A DNA stretch of 47,283 bases from an uncultured Pseudorhodobacter sp. (GTDB taxonomy: Bacteria; Pseudomonadota; Alphaproteobacteria; Rhodobacterales; Rhodobacteraceae): contig CAJXWJ010000024.1 of NCBI GenBank assembly GCA_913062925.1, forward strand, positions 1 through 47,283, written 5' to 3'. The position numbers and the translations under genes were made by a program. Shown here in pieces: positions 24,700-33,061 of the stretch. Every line of letters begins with the position of its first letter. Position 1 is the first letter of the stretch. Below the pieces are notes generated by a model that saw only the letters and a program-made list of their open reading frames with translations, was not told the DNA's origin and did not search any database.

Positions 24700-25562
24700 G
24701 CTGCGGGGTCGCTTAGCGCCAGAAAGTCAAAGATCAGCGGTGCGACTTTTTCGGCCGCCTCTTCGTGCAGCAGATGGCCAAAGCGGGGCAGGTTGACCCA
24801 GCGCGCATTTGGCAACGCTTTGGCTGCGGCTTGCGAGACCGAGGCCGGCACCGCGCGATCCCCCGCCGAGCTGATCAGCAAGACCGGCAGCTTTTGCCGC
24901 GGCAGTGCTGTCAGCAGGCCATCCAGTTGCCATTGCGCCATCATCGCCAAAGTTGCCGCAACATGGCTGGGCATGCGCAACAGCCGCAGATATTGCGCCT
25001 CGCCGGCAGGCTCGATCCGCGATCCGGTGGCCAGCAACAGCTGATGCGTCTGCGCAGGCGTGCCCGCGATTTTGCTGAACAGCTGTGCAATCAGCGGCGT
25101 CATCGCCAAAAGCCGCGCCATGATCGGATAGAACAGCCCCGCAGCACCTTCGAAATTGCCCAAGGCCGCGTTCAGCCCAACCACTGCGCGCAGCGGCATG
25201 ATCTCGGCCAATCGCAGCGCCAGTGCCGCCCCCGCCGAATGGCCGATAATGACCTGCGGTTGCCAGCCTTCTTGTTCGCACAGCGCTTTAAGATCGTCGG
25301 CCATGTGGTTCAAACCACAGCGAGATTTCGCACCCAGCACGCTAAAACCCTGACCGGGCAGATCCACCGCAATCACCCGATGCGAGGCCGTCAGCAGCGG
25401 GATCAGATGGCGAAAGCTGTGGCTGGCCCCGCCCGCGCCATGGATCAGCAGCAGCAGCGGCCCCGCGCCCAAATCTTGCACATGCCACAGATGCGGGCGG
25501 CAGGCGATATGGCGCGAGGCGCTGCGAAACGGCCAGTCAGAGGGGATCGCCAGCGCCCGCAT
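24696..25562 (-). CDS. bchO: BchO, alpha/beta hydrolase-fold magnesium-chelatase accessory protein
   Basis: A 288-residue alpha/beta hydrolase-fold protein with HGAGGASHSF (41-50), nucleophile S109 in GHSAGA and a late histidine in GHLLHEE. Its position directly after bchD (ATG begins one base past the bchD stop) is the diagnostic bchI-D-O order of purple bacteria. The exact biochemical role of BchO is unsettled in the literature; it is linked to Mg insertion into protoporphyrin IX. It is the last gene of the crtA-bchI-bchD-bchO operon. Confidence 0.88.
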   Translation of the reverse strand: MRALAIPSDWPFRSASRHIACRPHLWHVQDLGAGPLLLLIHGAGGASHSFRHLIPLLTASHRVIAVDLPGQGFSVLGAKSRCGLNHMADDLKALCEQEGWQPQVIIGHSAGAALALRLAEIMPLRAVVGLNAALGNFEGAAGLFYPIMARLLAMTPLIAQLFSKIAGTPAQTHQLLLATGSRIEPAGEAQYLRLLRMPSHVAATLAMMAQWQLDGLLTALPRQKLPVLLISSAGDRAVPASVSQAAAKALPNARWVNLPRFGHLLHEEAAEKVAPLIFDFLALSDPAA

Positions 25563-27230
25563 TCAGCCCCCCAAGGCGGCTTGCAGCACGCCAGACAGCC
25601 GCTGCGCATCGGCGCGCGGCAGCGGCAGATAGGGCGCATCCAGCACCAAAGCCATCTGGCGCAGCGCCGGTTGTGGGCGGTTGGCAATGTCGATCACCAG
25701 CGCGGGCAGGCCTTGCAAGCGCAGCGCGCGGGCGATTTGCAGACTGTCCGCCTCGGCCTGCGCGCGGTCTGCGCGACCATCGAGGGCGATATTGCCGCGC
25801 CCATCGGTCAGCAGCGCCACCGTGGGCGTCATGCCGCGCGCGCGGGCCTGTTGCGCCAGATCAAAGGCCATGCGCAGCCCTGCGGCCAAGGGCGTGCCAC
25901 CGCCCCCCGGCAGCCCCGCCAGCCGCCGCTTGGTTTGCACCAAAGACCGCGTCGGCGGCAAGATCAGCTCGGCGCTTTGGCCGCGAAAGGCGATCAGCGC
26001 GACATGATCGCGCCGCGCATAGGCCTGTGCCAACAGCAATTCGACCGCCCCCTTGGCCTCGGCCAGCCGCGCAAAGGCCGAAGAGCCCGAAGCATCCACC
26101 GCAAAGATCAGCACCCGGTCCGAGCTTTGTTGATAGCGTTTGATCCGCAGATCGGATTTGCGGATTTCCAGCCGCGCCGCGCCCGCCTCGCGGCGACGCA
26201 GCGGTTGCCAAGGCGCTGCGGCGCGCAGGGTGGCGACAAGGTCGATGCGCTTGCCCGCCCCCGGCGTGCCGGCAAGCGGCGGCAGTGGGCGGCCGCGATG
26301 GTTGCCCTTGCGCGCAGCGCCGGTGCCGCTGCCCTTGGCGCTGCGGGCGGCCTTGCCTGCGGCCAGTTGCGCCAAAAGATCGGCGGGCAGGGCTGCGCGA
26401 ATGGCCTCGAGCAAGACATCCTCGGGCAGGCGGTCTTCTTGCGGTTCGGGCGGGCTGTCCTCGCCGGCCTCGCCCTCGGGCGGCGGCGGTGGCGGGGCTT
26501 GTTCGGGCTCGGCTTCGGGGGCTTCGGCGGGCAGATCGCCGCGATGGGCCAGCACCAGTTCGGCCGCATGGCGCAGGGTGTCGTCCGAGGCTATATCCTC
26601 GCCGCGCCAAGCCGCCAGCGCGCGGGCCGCACAGATCGCAAGCCGCGGCGCGCGCAGCGAAGGGATGCCCATAGCAAAGGCAACCTTTGTCAGGCTTTCC
26701 AGGGCCTTATCCGGCAGGCGCACCGCCGCAAGGCGCGCGCGGGCGGCGGCAATTTCGCCTGCCTCAAAGCTTAGGCCTTCGGTGTCAGACCATGCCAGAT
26801 CTGACAGGTCCAGAAACAACCCCAGCCGATCGGCAAGCGCTGCGGGCAGGCCTTCATCGGGGTCTGCGCCTTCGTCCAGTGCAATCAGACAGGGACCTTG
26901 GGTGTCGAGCCACAGCGCCAGCCGTGCCGACAGCCCGGCCGGTGACCTTTCGGCCATGGTCAACAGCAGCGGCGTCGGATCGGCCAAAAGCCCTTTGCTG
27001 CGGATCAGATGGCCCGCGGCAAGGGTCGCGGCCAGATCGACGCCACCAAACAGCGAGGCGTCGTCAATGCCGGGATGCAGGCGGCGCGCAGGCGGCAGCG
27101 CTGCGGTGACACGCGCGCGCAGATCTGAGGCCCGCGCCCGCAGCCACAGCCCCTTGACGCCCGCAGGGTCCACCGCCAGCACCGCAAGCGCTGTTTGCAC
27201 CCGTGCCCATGGCGACAGCGGCTGGCTCAC
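25563..27230 (-). CDS. bchD: Magnesium chelatase subunit D
   Basis: A 555-residue BchD, the platform subunit of the Mg-chelatase that inserts Mg2+ into protoporphyrin IX with BchI and BchH. The N-terminal AAA-like part lacks a proper Walker A, as usual. A proline- and acid-rich linker spans about 234-268. The C-terminal von Willebrand A domain has the MIDAS motif DASGSS (379-384). The start is a GTG overlapping the bchI stop (GTGA). The bchH gene is not in this window. Confidence 0.93.
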   Translation of the reverse strand: MSQPLSPWARVQTALAVLAVDPAGVKGLWLRARASDLRARVTAALPPARRLHPGIDDASLFGGVDLAATLAAGHLIRSKGLLADPTPLLLTMAERSPAGLSARLALWLDTQGPCLIALDEGADPDEGLPAALADRLGLFLDLSDLAWSDTEGLSFEAGEIAAARARLAAVRLPDKALESLTKVAFAMGIPSLRAPRLAICAARALAAWRGEDIASDDTLRHAAELVLAHRGDLPAEAPEAEPEQAPPPPPPEGEAGEDSPPEPQEDRLPEDVLLEAIRAALPADLLAQLAAGKAARSAKGSGTGAARKGNHRGRPLPPLAGTPGAGKRIDLVATLRAAAPWQPLRRREAGAARLEIRKSDLRIKRYQQSSDRVLIFAVDASGSSAFARLAEAKGAVELLLAQAYARRDHVALIAFRGQSAELILPPTRSLVQTKRRLAGLPGGGGTPLAAGLRMAFDLAQQARARGMTPTVALLTDGRGNIALDGRADRAQAEADSLQIARALRLQGLPALVIDIANRPQPALRQMALVLDAPYLPLPRADAQRLSGVLQAALGG

Positions 27231-28231
27231 GGCAGGGTTTCGGCAAGGATACGGGCGACGCGCGCGCCCGAGCCTGCCTCATCCAGCGGATCGCGGCGCA
27301 AGCGGTGCGACAGGGTGCTGGTGGCCACGGTTTTCAGATGGCTGCGGCTGACGGTTGCATCCCCCTCATAGGCCGCCTGCGCGCGGGCTGCGCGCAGCAG
27401 TGTCAACTCGCCCCGCAGGCCGTCGGATCCAAGGGCGATACACAGCGAGGCGCAATCATGCAGCACGGTATTGGGGGTTTTCAGCCCACCAAGCGCTGCC
27501 CTTGCCGCCAAAATCGCTTTGCGCAGGGCGCTGTCCTTGGCGCGCCATTTCTTCATAAAGGCGGCGGTGTCGTTTTCATAAGCGTCGCGGCGGCGCATCA
27601 CCTCGACCCGAGTTTCAACATCGCGCGGCGAGCGCACCTCGACCGAAAGGCCAAAGCGGTCCAGCAGTTGCGGGCGCAGCTCGCCCTCTTCGGGGTTGCC
27701 AGAGCCCACCAGCACAAAACGCGCGGGGTGGCGGATCGACAGGCCTTCGCGTTCAACCACGTTTTCGCCCGATTGCGCCACATCCAGCAAAAGATCGACG
27801 ATGTGATCCTCCAGCAGGTTGACCTCGTCGATGTAAAGATAGCCGCGATTGGCGCGCGCAAGCAGCCCCGGCTCAAAGGCCTTTTCGCCGCGTGTCAGCG
27901 CGCGTTCAATGTCCAAGGCCCCCACAACGCGGTCTTCGGTGGCCCCCAGCGGCAGATCAATCACCGGCGTCGGGCGCTGCACCAATTTGCGCAGCCCTGT
28001 GCCTGCCCATGCGGGCACATCTTCAGGGCGGACCGAATTGACTGGGCAGCCTTCAACGGCGGTGATTTCAGGCAAAAGCGCGGCCAGCGCCCGCACAGCG
28101 GTCGATTTGCCGGTGCCGCGATCGCCAAACACCAGCACGCCGCCGATGCCGGGGTCGATGGCGGTCAGCACCATGGCTTGTTTCATTGCCTCTTGGCCAA
28201 CGATTGCAGAAAACGGGAAGGGCTGGCTCAT
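27227..28231 (-). CDS. bchI: Magnesium chelatase ATPase subunit I
   Basis: A 334-residue AAA+ ATPase. Walker A is GDRGTGKST (36-44) and Walker B YLYIDE (131-136), with GSGNPEEGELRPQLLDRFGL as sensor region. It hydrolyses ATP to drive Mg insertion. The ATG at 28231 overlaps the crtA stop (ATGA); the frame reaches 28279 but only through crtA codons. Length equals that recalled for the R. sphaeroides protein. Confidence 0.94.
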   Translation of the reverse strand: MSQPFPFSAIVGQEAMKQAMVLTAIDPGIGGVLVFGDRGTGKSTAVRALAALLPEITAVEGCPVNSVRPEDVPAWAGTGLRKLVQRPTPVIDLPLGATEDRVVGALDIERALTRGEKAFEPGLLARANRGYLYIDEVNLLEDHIVDLLLDVAQSGENVVEREGLSIRHPARFVLVGSGNPEEGELRPQLLDRFGLSVEVRSPRDVETRVEVMRRRDAYENDTAAFMKKWRAKDSALRKAILAARAALGGLKTPNTVLHDCASLCIALGSDGLRGELTLLRAARAQAAYEGDATVSRSHLKTVATSTLSHRLRRDPLDEAGSGARVARILAETLP

Positions 28232-28956
28232 GCGGCGTCCTTTGGAGCGATGGGATATTTGCCGTCCCAGCTTCCCCATTCATCCAGAATGCGAAAGCGG
28301 GCGTAGAGTTCTTCGGAAAACCAATTCTCGGCGCGCACGGCGGCAATGGCGCGGCCATGCGGGCCATCGCCACGCGCGAAATTGGCCATGCTGGCGGCAT
28401 CGGGCCAGATGGAAAAGGTCACCTGATGCAGCAAGGGCACTTCGCCGATGCCGATTTTAAAGATCACATTGGGGTCTTGGCCGATCACCGCCGAGATATC
28501 GGGCACGCGCTGCCAAAACTGCAAGAACCGCGAGGCGCGCATGCTGGCGCGGGTCAGCGCAACGATAGGGCCATCGGCTGCGGCCCCAGTCGGGCTAAAC
28601 GGCGCCACGCCCGCCCATTTGCCGCGCGCCGAGGTGGGTTCCAGCAGCACCGTCCAGCTTTCGCTGGATTTCGCTCGCCAGCGTTGAAATACGGCGGCGT
28701 TTTGCAGCCTATCGCGCGCGGTGGCCGCATCGGGCCAGGTTGCAAGGATCGCCCAGACAGCCGTATTGGGGCGCGGCGTAAAGCCTTCGCCGGTGCCCGA
28801 GCCGCAAAGCTTGTAAAATCCGACCTCTGGCATCCGCATAAAGGCCAGCCGCGCCGCGCCCATTTGCCCAAGCACCCACAGCCGCGCGGGCAGCGAGGCA
28901 AAGCGAAACAGGCTGAGTGATGCGGTATTGATGGCGGCCTCTCCTTGATCTGTCAC
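28228..28956 (-). CDS. crtA: Spheroidene monooxygenase
   Basis: A 242-residue CrtA as drawn from the GTG at 28956. It oxidises spheroidene to spheroidenone in the presence of oxygen. Conserved blocks are LFRF, ARLWVLGQMGAARL, GTGEGFTPRPNTAVWAILATW and IGIGEVPLLHQVTFS. The start is doubtful. The GTG lies inside a PpsR-type palindrome and has no ribosome binding site. An ideal AAGGAGAG lies further in, 5 nt before the codon ATC at 28932, and homologues begin just there (x-x-T-x-S-L-S-x-F-R-F). The real start may be ATC, giving about 234 residues. First gene of crtA-bchIDO. Confidence 0.9.
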   Translation of the reverse strand: MTDQGEAAINTASLSLFRFASLPARLWVLGQMGAARLAFMRMPEVGFYKLCGSGTGEGFTPRPNTAVWAILATWPDAATARDRLQNAAVFQRWRAKSSESWTVLLEPTSARGKWAGVAPFSPTGAAADGPIVALTRASMRASRFLQFWQRVPDISAVIGQDPNVIFKIGIGEVPLLHQVTFSIWPDAASMANFARGDGPHGRAIAAVRAENWFSEELYARFRILDEWGSWDGKYPIAPKDAA

Positions 28957-28968
28957 AATAGTCTGACA
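28951..28968. promoter_or_regulatory. PpsR/CrtJ-type site at crtA
   Basis: TGT-N12-ACA (TGTcacaatagtctgACA). It overlaps the annotated GTG start of crtA and lies just upstream of the AAGGAGAG ribosome binding site. It should allow aerobic and light repression of crtA-bchIDO. Confidence 0.8.
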
Positions 28969-29025
28969 GTTTTTTGCGGCAATTCAAGGTGGAGTGTTAA
29001 AATTATGCAGCACAAAGGCAAGTGT

Positions 29026-29043
29026 TGTAAATTAAACTAGACA
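29026..29043. promoter_or_regulatory. PpsR/CrtJ-type site at crtI
   Basis: TGT-N12-ACA (TGTaaattaaactagACA), ending 15 nt before the crtI ATG and starting 75 bp from the start of the crtA-side site. Both divergent operons can therefore be controlled by one looped or cooperative PpsR complex. Confidence 0.8.
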
Positions 29044-29058
29044 GTATATCGTGAGGCT

Positions 29059-30621
29059 ATGGTGATTCAGACTCAACCCCTTTCGACGCCGCAGCCAGCC
29101 TCTTTGGGGGCAGAGGCGATTGTGATTGGTGCAGGGCTTGGCGGTTTGGCCGCAGCCATGCGCCTTGGCGCCAAGGGCTACCGCGTGACCGTGGTAGACC
29201 GGCTTGATATGCCGGGTGGGCGCGGATCTTCGATCAGCCAAGGCGGGCATCGCTTTGATCTGGGGCCAACGATTGTCACCGTGCCGCAGGGCTTGCGCGA
29301 GCTTTGGGCCGATTGTGGCCGCGAGTTTGACCGCGACGTCGATCTGCGCGCGCTGGACCCGTTTTACGAGATTCGCTTTGAAGACGGCTCGCACTTTACC
29401 GCCCGCCAATCGGACGAAGCGATGCGGGCCGAGGTGGCGCGGCTGTCGCCCGGCGATCTGGCGGGCTATGACAAATTCCTGCGCGACAGTGAAAAACGCT
29501 ATTGGTTCGGCTTTGAAGATCTGGGCCGCCGCTCGATGCACCGCTTTGTCGATCTGCTGAAGGTGCTGCCAACCTTTGCGATGCTGCGCGCGGATCGTTC
29601 GGTCTATGCCCATGCGGCCTCGCGGGTGAAAGACGAACGCCTGCGCTTTGCGCTGTCGTTCCACCCGCTGTTTATCGGCGGCGATCCGTTTCATGTCACC
29701 TCGATGTATATTCTGGTCAGCCATCTCGAGAAATCCTTTGGCGTGCATTACGCCATGGGCGGGGTGGGTGCGATTGCCGTGGCGATGGCGGGGGTGATTG
29801 CGGCACAGGGCGGGCAGTTGCGGCTGAACGCCGAGGTCGATGAGATTTTGATCGAAAACGGTCGCGCCAAAGGCGTGCGGCTGCTGGGGGGCGAGGTTTT
29901 GGCCGCCGATGTTGTGGTCTCGAACGCCGATGCGGGTCATACCTATGACCGGCTTTTGCGCAATCAGCCCAAAACCCGCTGGACCAAGGCAAAGCTTGCG
30001 CGCAAACGCTGGTCGATGGGGCTGTTCGTTTGGTATTTTGGCACCAAGGGCACCAAGCTGAAATGGCCCGATGTTGGCCATCACAGCATTCTGGTGGGGC
30101 CAAGATACAAAGAGCATATCCGCGATATCTTTATCCGGGGGCGTCTGGCCGATGACATGAGCCTTTATGTCCACCGGCCCACCGTCACCGACCCTTCGGC
30201 AGCGCCTGCGGGGGATGACACGTTTTACGCGCTCTCGCCCGTGCCGCATCTGGGCATCGGCAGCACCGATTGGGAGACCGAGGCCGAGCCCTACCGCCAA
30301 AAGATGCAAGCGATGCTGGAGGCACGGCTGTTGCCGGGCTTGGGCGATCATCTGAGCGAGCAGTTGGTCTTTACCCCCAACAGTTTTGAAACCCGTTACC
30401 TTTCGCCCTATGGCAGTGGCTTTTCCATCGAGCCGCGGATTTTGCAATCGGCGTGGTTTCGCCCGCATAATGTCTCGGAAGAGGCGAAGGGGCTTTATCT
30501 GGTTGGGGCGGGCACCCATCCCGGTGCGGGCTTGCCGGGGGTTGTGGCTTCGGCCGAGGTTTTGGGCAAATTGGTGCCAGACGCGCCTTTGGGCCGCCGC
30601 CAAAGGCTGGCCGCAGAATGA
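29059..30621 (+). CDS. crtI: Phytoene desaturase (neurosporene-forming)
   Basis: A 520-residue FAD-dependent desaturase. The Rossmann motif VIGAGLGGLAAA is at about 22-33 and the C-terminal CrtI signature at GLYLVGAGTHPGAGLPGVV. It introduces three double bands of desaturation in Rhodobacter-type pathways, giving neurosporene for CrtC. The number of steps is inferred from the spheroidene gene set, not from the sequence. The ATG has GTGAGG upstream and an unusually short leader after the PpsR site. crtB starts in its stop (ATGA). Confidence 0.93.
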   Translation: MVIQTQPLSTPQPASLGAEAIVIGAGLGGLAAAMRLGAKGYRVTVVDRLDMPGGRGSSISQGGHRFDLGPTIVTVPQGLRELWADCGREFDRDVDLRALDPFYEIRFEDGSHFTARQSDEAMRAEVARLSPGDLAGYDKFLRDSEKRYWFGFEDLGRRSMHRFVDLLKVLPTFAMLRADRSVYAHAASRVKDERLRFALSFHPLFIGGDPFHVTSMYILVSHLEKSFGVHYAMGGVGAIAVAMAGVIAAQGGQLRLNAEVDEILIENGRAKGVRLLGGEVLAADVVVSNADAGHTYDRLLRNQPKTRWTKAKLARKRWSMGLFVWYFGTKGTKLKWPDVGHHSILVGPRYKEHIRDIFIRGRLADDMSLYVHRPTVTDPSAAPAGDDTFYALSPVPHLGIGSTDWETEAEPYRQKMQAMLEARLLPGLGDHLSEQLVFTPNSFETRYLSPYGSGFSIEPRILQSAWFRPHNVSEEAKGLYLVGAGTHPGAGLPGVVASAEVLGKLVPDAPLGRRQRLAAE

Positions 30622-31643
30622 TCGCGCCCGCCGATCTTGCCCATTGCCGCGATGCGATCCGCACAGGTTCGCTGTCGTTTCATGCGGCCTCCAAGCTTTT
30701 GCCCGCACGGGTGCGCGATCCGGCGCTGGCGCTTTACGCCTTTTGCCGCTTGGCCGATGATGCGGTCGATGACAGCGACGACAAAGCGCCTGCGGTGCTG
30801 GGGCTGCGCGACAGGCTGGATCTGGTCTATCAAGGCCGTCCGCGCAATGCCGCCGCCGACCGCGCCTTTGCCGCTGTGGTCGAGGATTTCGAGATGCCGC
30901 GCGCCCTGCCGGATGCCTTGCTTGAAGGGCTTGCATGGGATGCCTGCGGGCGGCGCTATGACACCCTGTCGGATCTGCACGGCTATTGCGCGCGGGTTGC
31001 AAGTGCGGTTGGCGCAATGATGTGTGTGCTGATGCGGGTGCGCTGTGCGGATGCGCTGGCGCGGGCTTGCGATTTGGGCTTGGCGATGCAGCTGACCAAT
31101 ATCGCGCGCGATATTGGCGAGGATGCGCGGGCAGGGCGGCTGTATTTGCCGCTGCAATGGCTGGAGGCCGAGGCGATGAGCCCCGCCGATCTGCTGGGCA
31201 ATCCGGTGTCAGACCCGCGCAGCCGGCGGCTGACGCGGCGGTTGCTGCAAGAGGCGGATGCGCTTTATCTGCGCTCTGAGGCCGGCGTTGCGGCCTTGCC
31301 CTTGGGCTGCCGTCCGGGGATTTATGCCGCGCGCCATGTCTATGCGGGCATCGGCGGCGCTGTGGCGCGGCAGGGCTATGACAGCATCTCGGCGCGGGCG
31401 CGCACCACGGGGCGGCAAAAGCTGGGCTGGCTGGGGCTGTCGCTGCTGCGCTCGGGCGTCTCGGCCGTGGTGCCGAAATCGGCGGTGCTGCATGCGCCGC
31501 CCGTGCCCGAGGTGGCATTTCTGGTCGAGGCCGCCGCCCGCAGACAGGCGCGTTTCAGCCGATCCGAGGCGCTTTTTGCGACATTGTCGCAACTCGAGGC
31601 CAAAGATCGCGCGCAAAGGCCCTTGGATCGTGCAAGCGCATAA
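30618..31643 (+). CDS. crtB: Phytoene synthase
   Basis: A 341-residue squalene/phytoene synthase that condenses two geranylgeranyl diphosphates into phytoene. The aspartate-rich motifs are RLADDAVDD (about 44-52) and NIARDIGED (161-169), which bind diphosphate-Mg2+. Length matches the Rhodobacter enzyme. It is translationally coupled to crtI. Confidence 0.93.
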   Translation: MIAPADLAHCRDAIRTGSLSFHAASKLLPARVRDPALALYAFCRLADDAVDDSDDKAPAVLGLRDRLDLVYQGRPRNAAADRAFAAVVEDFEMPRALPDALLEGLAWDACGRRYDTLSDLHGYCARVASAVGAMMCVLMRVRCADALARACDLGLAMQLTNIARDIGEDARAGRLYLPLQWLEAEAMSPADLLGNPVSDPRSRRLTRRLLQEADALYLRSEAGVAALPLGCRPGIYAARHVYAGIGGAVARQGYDSISARARTTGRQKLGWLGLSLLRSGVSAVVPKSAVLHAPPVPEVAFLVEAAARRQARFSRSEALFATLSQLEAKDRAQRPLDRASA

Positions 31644-31676
31644 CATAGCTATGGGGCAGCTTTTGGGGGCCCTGCG

Positions 31677-32135
31677 ATGCATTGGACAATCTTTCTGACC
31701 TATCTTGGGGCCTGCGCTGCGGCGGGGGCGACGGGGGCGATGATCCGTCCGGGCGAGTGGTATGACAGCTTGAAAAAACCCAGCTGGACGCCGCCGCCTT
31801 TTGTGTTCCCTCTGGTTTGGACCACGCTTTATGTGCTGATCTCGATTGCGGGGATGCGGATTGCGCTGGCTGCGGGCAATCAAAACGCGGTGGCGCTGTG
31901 GTCTTTGCAGATTGCGCTGAACACGCTGTGGACGCCGGTCTATTTTGGCCTGCACCGGATCAGGGCGGCGATGGGGGTGATGGTTTGCCTTTGGGCGGCG
32001 GTTGCGGCCTGCACTTGGACCTTCTTTGGCGTTGATTTTTGGGCGGGGCTGTTGTTTTTGCCCTACCTTGTCTGGGTAACGATTGCGGGCGCGCTGAATT
32101 TCACCACGCTGCGGCTAAATCCAACCCAAGCCTAG
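31677..32135 (+). CDS. tspO: TspO/MBR-family outer-membrane or membrane sensor (CrtK)
   Basis: A 152-residue TspO protein with five hydrophobic spans and the family's tryptophan/proline signature (KKPSWTPPPFVFPLVWTTLY, about 33-52; NTLWTPVYFGL). In R. sphaeroides it modulates photosynthesis gene expression in response to oxygen, apparently through tetrapyrroles. It follows crtB after 33 nt, as in the classical cluster. Its TAG stop overlaps that of convergent crtC in CTAG. Confidence 0.9.
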   Translation: MHWTIFLTYLGACAAAGATGAMIRPGEWYDSLKKPSWTPPPFVFPLVWTTLYVLISIAGMRIALAAGNQNAVALWSLQIALNTLWTPVYFGLHRIRAAMGVMVCLWAAVAACTWTFFGVDFWAGLLFLPYLVWVTIAGALNFTTLRLNPTQA

Positions 32136-33061
32136 GGCCATTTGGCCCGGCGTGGCACCCGCACCGCCAGCATCGCCTTGACCACTGGCGATCGAAAGCG
32201 GCCCAGATCCAGCGCCTCATGCACGCCGCAAACGGTTTCGCCTTCGATCTGGGTTTGCACCAAAGACCGGCTGTAAAACGGCGCATCCAGCAGGGCCTTG
32301 GTCTGGCGCGGCGTGGCGCCTGCATCGCAGCGCGTCTCGCGGCTGACCTGCCAGCCGGTGCGCCCCAGCCGGCTCAGCGGCGGCGGGGTGATTTGCTGCG
32401 CGCTTCCGTCGGCGGCGAAATCCAAGCCAAGCGCAAGCGTGCTGCCATCGGCGCGAATGCCGTCATAAAAGCAAGTGGTGCCGCCATTGCCGCGCGGATA
32501 GCGCCCCCAAGTCCAGCGCTTGAAATCGGCCTCAAGCGCTGCATTGCCGAAATTGGCGTCGAAATAGCCGTGCCCGCTCCAGCTGTGACCTTGGCTCAGG
32601 TCAACCTCGATGCGGGCCGAGGGCGCAAAGGGCCGCCAGATATGGCCGCCGTCAGGGGTCAGGGTGGCCTCGACCTCGGTCACGGCTGAAGGCGTCAGCC
32701 GGATCTGGCCGCGCACTCGCGACACCAAGGGCAAAGACGATATCTCGTTGACATCAATCACCAATGTGCCGCTTTGCCACTGCATCCGGCTGGGGCCAAC
32801 CTGCAAGCTGTCGCGGCTTTGGCGCAGCGCATCGCGGCCACGGTCGGTCATGGTAAAGCGGCCGCCGGGGCCATAGGTCACCACATTGATGCAGCAGTGA
32901 TTGGCCGGATCGCGCCTGCCAGACCAAGCATACCACGGCGAGAACACCGAGCCGATAAAGCCGATTACGCTTAGCGCGCGCGTCCCATCGGCCGAGACCC
33001 CGTCGATATACCACCAGGCATAGCCATCTGGCGCGACGTCAAGGCTGAAGTCAGGTCGCTC
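32132..33061 (-). CDS. crtC: Acyclic carotenoid 1,2-hydratase (hydroxyneurosporene synthase); start unresolved
   Basis: About 309 residues of clear CrtC: GYAWWYIDG, IGFIGSVFSPWYAWSGRRDPANHCCINVV, FTMTDRGRDALRQS, WRPFAPSARIEVDL, HGYFDANFG and LDAPFYSRS. It hydrates the C1,2 end of neurosporene in the spheroidene pathway. The 5' end overlaps crtD by about 90 nt in another frame. Coordinates begin at the first codon that looks homologous (ERPDFSL...). No ATG, GTG or TTG exists in this frame between there and 33343, deep inside crtD. An ATG at 33080 is in a different frame and meets TGA at 33062. Either a non-standard start, recoding or a sequence error is involved. Confidence 0.85.
   Translation of the reverse strand, partial: ERPDFSLDVAPDGYAWWYIDGVSADGTRALSVIGFIGSVFSPWYAWSGRRDPANHCCINVVTYGPGGRFTMTDRGRDALRQSRDSLQVGPSRMQWQSGTLVIDVNEISSLPLVSRVRGQIRLTPSAVTEVEATLTPDGGHIWRPFAPSARIEVDLSQGHSWSGHGYFDANFGNAALEADFKRWTWGRYPRGNGGTTCFYDGIRADGSTLALGLDFAADGSAQQITPPPLSRLGRTGWQVSRETRCDAGATPRQTKALLDAPFYSRSLVQTQIEGETVCGVHEALDLGRFRSPVVKAMLAVRVPRRAKWP

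Noticed and set aside
24765-26774. 669-codon plus-strand frame opposite bchO and bchD
   Set aside because: It is a low-complexity Gln/Arg/His shadow of two recognised genes.
28250-28262. Second copy of the GGGATATTTG extragenic element
   Set aside because: It matches only the short core by chance and lies within the crtA coding sequence.
28995-29014. A third PpsR-like site (TGT...ACA) between crtA and crtI
   Set aside because: The half-sites are separated by 14 nt instead of 12.
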